This document shows positions 1 to 4,668 of a DNA stretch of 6,360 nt, piece by piece (positions within the stretch are counted from its first letter, which is position 1; each line of letters starts with the position of its first letter). Location: contig CP070819.1 in the NCBI GenBank assembly GCA_020344295.1, positions 1,666,177-1,672,536 on the forward strand, given 5' to 3'. The DNA comes from Dehalococcoidia bacterium. GTDB taxonomy: Bacteria > Chloroflexota > Dehalococcoidia > SZUA-161. Under the pieces are notes generated by a model that saw only the letters and a program-made list of their open reading frames with translations, was not told the origin of the DNA and made no database searches. The position numbers and the translations under genes are program-made.

Positions 1-17
1 ACACATGCAAAAGCGGG

Positions 18-29
18 TGGATTAATCCA
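18..29. repeat. 12-bp perfect palindrome upstream of the first operon
   Basis: TGGATTAATCCA is a perfect 12-bp palindrome about 40 bp upstream of the -35 box of the first promoter. It could be an upstream regulator site, but nothing besides its symmetry and position supports this. The preceding gene is outside the window, so it could equally belong to that gene's 3' region. Confidence 0.3.
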
Positions 30-66
30 TGATGTATGACCCATGGTGCTTACCCCGAAGCCCCGG

Positions 67-80
67 GATTGTCCACAATC
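67..80. promoter_or_regulatory. Candidate operator: 14-bp dyad over the -35 box
   Basis: GATTGT-CC-ACAATC is a perfect inverted repeat with 6-bp arms and a 2-bp centre. It covers the whole predicted -35 hexamer (69-74), where a bound repressor would block RNA polymerase. The core TTGTCCACAA loosely resembles the GT...AC half-site layout of GntR/FadR-family operators, which often control acyl-CoA genes, but the centre is a base shorter than the FadR-type consensus. No regulator gene is in the window. The symmetry is observed; the regulator family is a guess. Confidence 0.4.
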
Positions 81-97
81 GGCCGCACTGCTATAAT
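69..97 (+). promoter_or_regulatory. Sigma70-like promoter of the HMGS-like/thiolase operon
   Basis: A perfect TATAAT -10 box (92-97) lies 17 bp downstream of TTGTCC (69-74), which matches the -35 consensus at 4 of 6 positions. Transcription would start near 104, giving a leader of roughly 24 nt before the ATG at 128, just enough for the ribosome binding site. Confidence 0.7.
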
Positions 98-116
98 GAA
101 TGCTGAAAGTTGCGCA

Positions 117-124
117 AAGGAGGG
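117..124 (+). promoter_or_regulatory. Ribosome binding site that fixes the first gene's start
   Basis: AAGGAGGG stands 3 nt before the ATG at 128. The in-frame upstream TTG at 110 lies 5' of this site and has no site of its own, so it is unlikely to be used. The same AAGGAGGG-3 nt-ATG arrangement precedes the thiolase gene (1582-1589). Confidence 0.8.
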
Positions 125-127
125 CAA

Positions 128-1552
128 ATGGCAGGAATTGCATCATATGGCGCCTACATACCTTTATACAGGATGAGCCGCCCCGAGATCCAGAAGGCAT
201 GGGATAGCATGATGCCTATACCCGGCGAGAAAGCCGTTGCCAGCTATGATGAAGACAGCATAACAATGGCAGTAGCTGCAGCCAGAGACTGCCTTACCGG
301 CATCGATCTCGAGAAGATCGACCGGTTGTATTTTGCTTCGACCACCTCACCGTACAAGGAGAAACAAGCAGCCTCGATTGTGGCCGGCGCGCTGGGTCTG
401 AGCAAGGATACATTGACCATAGACTTCGGAGGATCGCTGAGATCGGGAACAAATGCTCTCAGGGCAGCCGTAGACGCCGTCGAGGCGGGATCGGCCCAGG
501 GTGTGCTGATTGCATGTGCGGAAACCAGACTAGGAGCACCCAACGGGGATAAGGAAATGTCTTTCGGCGATGGAGCCGCCGCCGTTCTGGTGTCGAACTC
601 TGGAATCGCCGTTAATATAGAAGGCAGTGTTTCCGTATTCCAGGAATTTCACGACCAGTGGCGTTCGGACAAAGACCAATTCGTCCAGTTCTGGGAGGAG
701 CGCTTCGTTCGCGAAGCCGGGTACCTTCGTGTCGTCCCCCCGACAGTCGCCATGGCCCTGCAGAAGAACAACCTTACGCCGGCTGACATCACGAAAGCCG
801 CAATATATGCTCCCGATCCCAGGCTGCTGGGTATGGCAGGGGGTAAGATGGGCTTCGATCCCATGGCCCAGCTCCAGGACCCCCTGTACATGACCGTCGG
901 TAATACCGGTTCGGCATTGCCTCTTATGATGCTGGTGGCATCCCTTGAGGATTCAAAGGCCGGGGATAAGCTTATGTGCGTCGGCTACGGCGATGGCTGC
1001 GATGTTTTCGTCATGACCGTGACCGATGGCATCGACAAGATCAAGGATAGACGCGGGATTAAGCGCCACCTGGAATCCAAGAGAATGCTCCCCAACTATC
1101 TTAAGTATGTGCAGTGGCGCGGGCTTATGGAGACCCAGGCACCTCCGCGCCCACCCATCAATCATATATCCGTGCCGGCACTCTGGCGGGATATGGACTG
1201 GGGTCTTGCTCTGCACGGTGTAAAGTGCAAGAGCTGTGGAACGCCGCAGTATCCCCCGCAACGGGTATGTGTTATCTGTCAGGCAATGGACAATTTCGAA
1301 CCGTACAACTTCACTGAAAAGAAAGCTACAATCAATACCTTCTCTCATGATAACCTCGCCGCCAGTATCGACCCGCCGACCACAATTGCGGCTGTGGATT
1401 TCGAGGAAGGTGGAAGGATCATATTCAACATGGTCGATCGCGACCCAGACGACGTCAAGACCGGAATGCCGGTAGAGGTATCCTTCAGGAAGGTACACTT
1501 CTTCGAGAGCATTCACAACTATTGGTGGAAGTGCACACCAATAAGGTGCTAG
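128..1552 (+). CDS. HMG-CoA synthase-like protein fused to a zinc-finger/OB-fold (DUF35) domain
   Basis: This 474-residue protein has two parts. Residues 1 to about 305 follow the archaeal-type HMG-CoA synthase (thiolase-superfamily) fold. The visible landmarks are DEDSITMAV (41-49), the GDGAAA strand (147-152) and GNTGSA (258-263). After a linker, C367-x2-C370-x10-C381-x2-C384 forms a rubredoxin-like zinc finger, followed by an OB-fold (about 388-466), the DUF35 architecture that binds CoA esters. In my alignment from memory to archaeal HMG-CoA synthases, the catalytic Glu, Cys and His positions are Thr72, Leu104 and Tyr227. No Cys occurs in 101-108, so canonical Claisen chemistry is unlikely. 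The next gene is a thiolase, and archaea assemble thiolase, HMGS and DUF35 into one complex. I infer a scaffold or acyl-CoA-binding partner of that thiolase, acting in the cytoplasm (no signal peptide or membrane segment). The start at 128 is set by AAGGAGGG at 117-124. Fold assignment is solid; the reaction is unknown. Confidence 0.88.
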   Translation: MAGIASYGAYIPLYRMSRPEIQKAWDSMMPIPGEKAVASYDEDSITMAVAAARDCLTGIDLEKIDRLYFASTTSPYKEKQAASIVAGALGLSKDTLTIDFGGSLRSGTNALRAAVDAVEAGSAQGVLIACAETRLGAPNGDKEMSFGDGAAAVLVSNSGIAVNIEGSVSVFQEFHDQWRSDKDQFVQFWEERFVREAGYLRVVPPTVAMALQKNNLTPADITKAAIYAPDPRLLGMAGGKMGFDPMAQLQDPLYMTVGNTGSALPLMMLVASLEDSKAGDKLMCVGYGDGCDVFVMTVTDGIDKIKDRRGIKRHLESKRMLPNYLKYVQWRGLMETQAPPRPPINHISVPALWRDMDWGLALHGVKCKSCGTPQYPPQRVCVICQAMDNFEPYNFTEKKATINTFSHDNLAASIDPPTTIAAVDFEEGGRIIFNMVDRDPDDVKTGMPVEVSFRKVHFFESIHNYWWKCTPIRC

Positions 1553-1581
1553 AGTAGCAACATTATCGAACCGCCAGATTC

Positions 1582-1589
1582 AAGGAGGG
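1582..1589 (+). promoter_or_regulatory. Ribosome binding site of the thiolase gene
   Basis: AAGGAGGG sits 3 nt before the ATG at 1593, with the same sequence and spacing as for the upstream gene. Near-identical initiation sites fit matched synthesis of two subunits of one complex. Confidence 0.75.
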
Positions 1590-1592
1590 TAA

Positions 1593-2771
1593 ATGGGGAA
1601 CGTCAAAGGTATTAGAGACAAGGTTGCCATCATAGGAATGGGCTGCACCAAGTTCGGTGAGCATTGGGATAAGAGCAAGAACGACCTGATCTTCGAAGCC
1701 ACTAAGGAGGCCATCGAAGACGCAAAAATAGAGCCTAAAGACATAGAGGCAGCATGGGGAGGAACATGGGTATCGGGATTCGATGGACGTTGCCTGGCCG
1801 ATCCCCTTAAGCTGCAGTATATCCCCGTAACGAGGGTGGAAAATGCCTGTGCTTCGGGGTCTGACGCCTTCAGAAACGCCTGCTACGCCGTAGCCTCAGG
1901 TGCCTATGATACCTGTCTGGCAGTTGGCTTCGAGAAGCTCAAAGATTCAGGTTACGCTGGCCTGCCCGATCAGCAGAGTCTGCCCAGTAACCGGTACCCG
2001 GACCGCACCGCCCCCGGGATGTTTGCTTTGATGGCTACCGTCTACTTTAACACATATGGTCTGTCTCCGGACGAGGGCAAACGAATGATCGGTATGGTCT
2101 CAGTTAAGAGCCACCACAACGGCACCCTCAATCCCAAGGCGCACCTGAAAAGAGAGGTGACCATAGAGCAGGTGATGAATGCACCGATAGTAGCATGGCC
2201 ACTGGGGCTCTTCGACTGCTGCGGCGTAAGCGACGGTGCAGCAGCAGCTATTATAGTCCCCGCCGATAAAGCTAAGGACTATAGAGCAGACCCTGTATAT
2301 GTTAAAGCACTGCAGATATCCGTCTGTCCCAGTGAGGGTGTGCTGAGATCGGACTATAACTTTACCCAGGTAAAAGCGACCGTGCGCGCCGGCGAAGCAG
2401 CCTACGCTGAAGCGGGTATAACGAACCCCCGTGAGGAGATAAGCATGGCTGAGCTTCACGACTGCTTCAGCATCACAGAGGCCGTCACCTGCGAGGACCT
2501 TCAGTTCAGCCCCAGAGGTAAGGTGAAAGACGATATCGAGTCAGGGTTCTTCGATCTGACGGGCGGTCTGCCGGTACAGCCCGACGGTGGTCTGAAATCG
2601 TTCGGGCACCCCATCGGCGCCAGTGGCCTGAGGATGCTGTATGAGATGTACCTTCAGCTCCAGGGCAGGGCGGACAAGCGGCAACTACAGGACCCGAAGC
2701 TGGGACTGACCCACAATCTGGGTGGGATTCCGGTTAGCAACACAGTCAGTGTACTGATAATAGGCCTTTAA
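1593..2771 (+). CDS. SCP2-type thiolase (acetyl-CoA acetyltransferase family)
   Basis: This 392-residue protein has normal length for a thiolase and belongs to the SCP-x/SCP2-like, lipid-transfer-type branch. The N-terminal VAIIGMGCTKFGEH (11-24) opens the fold. The nucleophile is Cys86 in NACASGSDAF. HDCFS (289-293) gives His289 and Cys291, as in SCP2 thiolases, where this cysteine replaces the usual CxGG cysteine. GHPIGASG (338-345) supplies the catalytic His339, and NLGG (375-378) stands where biosynthetic thiolases have CxGG. All expected catalytic residues are present, unlike in the upstream partner and unlike the Ltp2-type steroid aldolases, which lack the nucleophilic Cys. It probably forms or cleaves a 3-oxoacyl-CoA with CoA, either acetoacetyl-CoA formation or cleavage of a larger substrate (compare BbsB of anaerobic toluene degradation, which also works with a DUF35 subunit). 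It lies 40 nt behind the HMGS-like/OB-fold gene, with no promoter or terminator between, so the two are almost certainly co-transcribed. Substrate unresolved. Confidence 0.92.
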   Translation: MGNVKGIRDKVAIIGMGCTKFGEHWDKSKNDLIFEATKEAIEDAKIEPKDIEAAWGGTWVSGFDGRCLADPLKLQYIPVTRVENACASGSDAFRNACYAVASGAYDTCLAVGFEKLKDSGYAGLPDQQSLPSNRYPDRTAPGMFALMATVYFNTYGLSPDEGKRMIGMVSVKSHHNGTLNPKAHLKREVTIEQVMNAPIVAWPLGLFDCCGVSDGAAAAIIVPADKAKDYRADPVYVKALQISVCPSEGVLRSDYNFTQVKATVRAGEAAYAEAGITNPREEISMAELHDCFSITEAVTCEDLQFSPRGKVKDDIESGFFDLTGGLPVQPDGGLKSFGHPIGASGLRMLYEMYLQLQGRADKRQLQDPKLGLTHNLGGIPVSNTVSVLIIGL

Positions 2772-2797
2772 TCACCGTTAATATTGATGGATTGGAC

Positions 2798-2839
2798 GGC
2801 CTGTCCGGACCATATCACCGGACAGGCCTGTTCTCTTCT
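2798..2839 (+). terminator. Rho-independent-type terminator after the thiolase gene
   Basis: GGCCTGTCCGG (2798-2808) pairs perfectly with CCGGACAGGCC (2818-2828), an 11-bp GC-rich stem with a 9-nt loop. The following TGTTCTCTTCT is T-rich but interrupted by C. It begins 26 nt past the thiolase stop and separates this operon from the rsmD promoter. Confidence 0.8.
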
Positions 2840-2872
2840 ACGCAGGCTCCGAAGCTGGATACAGACCTGCAC

Positions 2873-2900
2873 TTGACGGAATCGCTTGCGCTGTTATAAT
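2873..2900 (+). promoter_or_regulatory. Strong sigma70-like promoter for rsmD-coaD
   Basis: TTGACG (2873-2878, 5 of 6 consensus) and a perfect TATAAT (2895-2900) are 16 bp apart. Transcription should start near 2907, only about 15 nt before the rsmD ATG. Because the -10 box lies downstream of the in-frame TTG at 2886, that upstream start cannot be used from this promoter. Confidence 0.82.
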
Positions 2901-2921
2901 CATATATTGTTCGCGTACAAC

Positions 2922-3479
2922 ATGAGAGTCATTGCGGGCAAGGCAAAGGGACACGGTTTGAAAACTCTGCGAGGATCGGGCATACGTCCTACGTCCGATT
3001 TGCTTCGTGGAGCGATTTTTTCTATGCTGGAGTCTGTAGCTACCGACTGGACAAGAGTGCTGGACCTCTACGCGGGCACGGGAGCTTTAGGCATCGAAGC
3101 CCTGAGCCGAGGGGCTGGATGGGCGGATTTTGTGGAGAAAAAGCCAAGGTTCTGCGCTCTTATTAAAGAGAACCTGGAAAAAACCGGCTTTGCAGATAAG
3201 GGTACTGTTTATTGTATGAATGTAGCGAAGGTATTCTCGGTCCTAGACAAGGAATACGGCATACTTCTAATGGATCCGCCTTACACTGATCCGCTCGTGA
3301 ATAGCACTGCAGAGAAACTGGCCTCTTCCCACCTAGTAGGCAGGGAATCGACAATGGTTATCGAGCATTCCCGGCGCGTACCGCTCGAAGAGAAATATGG
3401 CGCTTTTCACCAGATAAAAAACCTCCACCACGGCGACAGCTATGTTTCTATATATCAACATGTCGAAGGTGAACCTTGA
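2922..3479 (+). CDS. rsmD: 16S rRNA (guanine966-N2)-methyltransferase RsmD
   Basis: RsmD methylates N2 of G966 in 16S rRNA during 30S assembly, using S-adenosylmethionine, in the cytoplasm. The 185-residue product has the usual family length. It opens with the family signature MRVIAGKAKG and then RPTSD (22-26). The SAM-binding motif I is LDLYAGTGALGIEALSRGA (47-65), with a likely ribose-binding acidic residue in VEKK (71-74). The catalytic motif IV is MDPPY (117-121), which recognises the target amino group. I chose the ATG at 2922 because it gives the canonical N terminus and the promoter -10 box lies over the longer alternative. There is no Shine-Dalgarno in the short leader, so initiation is probably leaderless-like. 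It overlaps coaD by 4 nt, a common bacterial pairing. Confidence 0.95.
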   Translation: MRVIAGKAKGHGLKTLRGSGIRPTSDLLRGAIFSMLESVATDWTRVLDLYAGTGALGIEALSRGAGWADFVEKKPRFCALIKENLEKTGFADKGTVYCMNVAKVFSVLDKEYGILLMDPPYTDPLVNSTAEKLASSHLVGRESTMVIEHSRRVPLEEKYGAFHQIKNLHHGDSYVSIYQHVEGEP

Positions 3480-3964
3480 CAAACGCAATCTACCCTGGCA
3501 GCTTCGATCCCGTGACCAATGGACACCTGGACATAGTTGGCAGGGCGGCACCTCTCTTCGATGAACTTATCATCAGCGTCTACGACGTACCCCAGAAACA
3601 ACTTATGTTCAGCGTTGAGGAGAGGGTTGAATTAATGAAAAAGGCGGTAGCCAATCTCGCTAATATTCGCGTGGTATCCTACAGCGGACTAACTATTGCC
3701 TTCGCGCGGGAGATGAATGCCCGGGTGATCGTGCGCGGCTTGAGGATGATCTCCGACTTCGAACGTGAGTTCGAGATGGCGCTGATGAATAAGAAGTTGG
3801 CGCCGGATATAGAACTGGTTTGCCTCATGACGAGCCTTGAGTACCAGTTTATCAGTTCCAGTTTGCTCAAGGAGGCCTGTCAACTGGGGGGTGATATAAG
3901 CAATCTTGTGCCCAAACACGTGGCGGATGCTTTGGTTGAGAAATTCGGTCTGGCTAATAAATAG
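3476..3964 (+). CDS. coaD: Phosphopantetheine adenylyltransferase CoaD
   Basis: CoaD catalyses the penultimate step of coenzyme A synthesis, 4'-phosphopantetheine + ATP to dephospho-CoA + PPi, in the cytoplasm. The 162-residue protein is full length for this nucleotidyltransferase. The N-terminal YPGSFDPVTNGHLDI (6-20) contains the TNGH form of the HxGH-type motif, with His17 binding the ATP phosphates. RGLR (87-90) and ISSSLLKE (126-133, the ISSTxVRE-type motif) complete the active site. The start is TTG at 3476. It places the family N terminus immediately after initiation, and AAGGTGA (3466-3472) lies 3 nt upstream inside rsmD. The TTGA overlap with the rsmD stop implies translational coupling. 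CoA supply fits the CoA-dependent enzymes upstream, but coaD is universal, so that link means little. Confidence 0.96.
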   Translation: MTNAIYPGSFDPVTNGHLDIVGRAAPLFDELIISVYDVPQKQLMFSVEERVELMKKAVANLANIRVVSYSGLTIAFAREMNARVIVRGLRMISDFEREFEMALMNKKLAPDIELVCLMTSLEYQFISSSLLKEACQLGGDISNLVPKHVADALVEKFGLANK

Positions 3965-3978
3965 TCAGGTATATTATT

Positions 3979-3984
3979 TATAAT
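3979..3984 (+). promoter_or_regulatory. Possible weak promoter (-10 box) for the ferredoxin gene
   Basis: A perfect TATAAT lies in an AT-rich patch 15 nt after the coaD stop, inside the short inverted repeat ATTAT-TT-ATAAT (3973-3984). No convincing -35 hexamer is found 16-18 bp upstream and there is no TGn extension. With no terminator after coaD, the ferredoxin gene may also be read from the rsmD promoter. Confidence 0.35.
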
Positions 3985-4017
3985 GATTTAGAAAAGCAGC
4001 ACGGCCAATAGAGCTGC

Positions 4018-4024
4018 AAGGAGG
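4018..4024 (+). promoter_or_regulatory. Ribosome binding site of the ferredoxin gene
   Basis: AAGGAGG is a consensus anti-16S match 8 nt before the ATG at 4033, with an A-rich spacer. It is the best-placed site in the window and suggests high expression. Confidence 0.8.
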
Positions 4025-4032
4025 AAAAAAGG

Positions 4033-4305
4033 ATGGCCTTAAAGATCACGGACGAATGTATAAGTTGTGGAGCCTGTGAGCCTGACTGCCCTAACCAGGC
4101 AATAACTGAGGGAGATACTCTGTACGAGATAAGCCCGGATAGGTGCACCGAGTGTGTAGGCTCTTACGAGTCTTCCCGCTGCGTTGATCTCTGTCCTGTC
4201 GACTGCTGCGTCGCCGATCCGGCACACGATGAGAGTAAAGAGCAGTTACTCGAGAAGTGGAAAAAGCTGCACCCAGGTGAGGAACCGGCAGCGGGTACCT
4301 TCTAG
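4033..4305 (+). CDS. 2[4Fe-4S] dicluster ferredoxin, Allochromatium/YfhL type
   Basis: This is a 90-residue low-potential electron carrier of the cytoplasm. The first cluster motif is C9-x2-C12-x2-C15-x3-C19-P. The second is C38-x2-C41-x8-C50-x3-C54-P. The 8-residue insertion between the second and third cysteines of that motif, plus a charged helical C-terminal tail (about 66-80), mark the Allochromatium vinosum/YfhL group, known for unusually low redox potentials. The cluster-donating fourth cysteines are C54 for motif 1 and C19 for motif 2. C58 and C59 are extra and not expected ligands, although one could affect cluster stability. Its redox partner cannot be told from context. It follows coaD by 68 nt, and the downstream gap separates it from polA. 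Confidence 0.95.
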   Translation: MALKITDECISCGACEPDCPNQAITEGDTLYEISPDRCTECVGSYESSRCVDLCPVDCCVADPAHDESKEQLLEKWKKLHPGEEPAAGTF

Positions 4306-4362
4306 CGATAAGATTGTTGTAGTATAAACCACAGACCAGAGTAGATTGTTGTTGAAGCCTTC

Positions 4363-4467
4363 CTGTTGAGGCCTGTACATAAGTCGAATCCCAGAGAGGC
4401 CCTGCCTGGGAGGCAGAGTATGGAGTAATGGCTGGGCTTGTTCATTAATCCAATTGAGCCTCAGTGG
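4363..4467 (+). ncRNA. Possible structured RNA element (three stems)
   Basis: CTGTTGAGGC (4363-4372) can pair along all 10 positions with GCCTCAGTGG (4458-4467), using three G-U pairs, and would enclose 85 nt. Inside, CTGCCT-GGG-AGGCAG (4402-4416) is a perfect 6-bp hairpin. TGGAGTAATG (4421-4430) pairs with CATTAATCCA (4443-4452) with a single mismatch and a 12-nt loop. TCCCAG (4389-4394) can instead pair with CTGGGA (4406-4411), which excludes the middle hairpin. I do not recognise a known RNA family. It has no good promoter (only TATAAA at 4323-4328) and no clear terminator, so it may be chance folding or decay/termination structure of the ferredoxin mRNA. The strand is assumed. Confidence 0.22.
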
Positions 4468-4573
4468 ACAGTCCGGCCTTCGATCATATATTTTCTGCCT
4501 GCGCTCGACATCTGCTGAATGCCAGGAATGAGCCCTCGAGCCGCGACCGTGATATCACCACTTCCTACCTTTC

Positions 4574-4582
4574 TGATATAAT
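4574..4582 (+). promoter_or_regulatory. Extended -10 promoter of polA
   Basis: TGATATAAT is a perfect TGn-TATAAT extended -10 element, which can work without a -35 box; none is visible (TATCAC 18 bp upstream is poor). Transcription would begin near 4589, leaving an 80-nt leader before the polA GTG. Confidence 0.6.
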
Positions 4583-4668
4583 ACCCTTGACCCGGGAAGC
4601 ACTCTTAAGCGTACCCATTCACTTACTTGCTTGTTGCCCGACCTCAGAATCGCTGGAGCCGTGATACA

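Larger units (their letters stand above)
4306..4668. other. 363-nt non-coding gap between the ferredoxin gene and polA
   Basis: No convincing gene was found on either strand. It contains, in order: a 10-nt direct repeat AGATTGTTGT (4311-4320 and 4343-4352), a possible structured RNA element (4363-4467), an AT-rich patch (about 4484-4495), and the extended -10 promoter of polA (4574-4582). No canonical terminator with a T tract follows the ferredoxin gene. A 66-codon GTG-initiated reading frame (4464-4664) crosses the promoter and resembles no family I know, so I treat it as chance. Confidence 0.6.

Noticed and set aside
110..127. Upstream in-frame TTG as start of the first gene
   Set aside because: The ribosome binding site at 117-124 would lie inside the coding region, and MAGIASYGAYIP from the ATG at 128 is a natural N terminus for this family.
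953..1516. 187-codon open frame on the minus strand inside the HMGS-like gene
   Set aside because: It lies wholly opposite a well-supported coding frame with recognisable domains, has no ribosome binding site or promoter that I can see, and its product matches no family I know. It is a shadow of codon bias on the + strand.
1547..1559. TGCTA-GAG-TAGCA hairpin over the stop of the HMGS-like gene
   Set aside because: Only 5 bp with a 3-nt loop and no T tract. It is too weak for a terminator, and the downstream thiolase gene looks co-transcribed.
2842..2870. GCAGG...CCTGC inverted repeat before the rsmD promoter
   Set aside because: Five-bp arms with a 19-nt spacer are expected by chance and have no supporting context.
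2886..2921. Longer RsmD starting at TTG 2886
   Set aside because: The promoter -10 box (2895-2900) lies downstream of that codon, and the canonical family start MRVIAGK is at 2922.
4376..4400. tRNA T-arm-like string GTCGAATCCC
   Set aside because: It lacks the TTC of the T-loop and no acceptor, D or anticodon stems can be drawn around it.
4464..4664. 66-codon GTG-initiated frame in the ferredoxin-polA gap
   Set aside because: It has no Shine-Dalgarno, shows no recognisable motif, and contains the polA extended -10 promoter within it. A chance frame is more likely.
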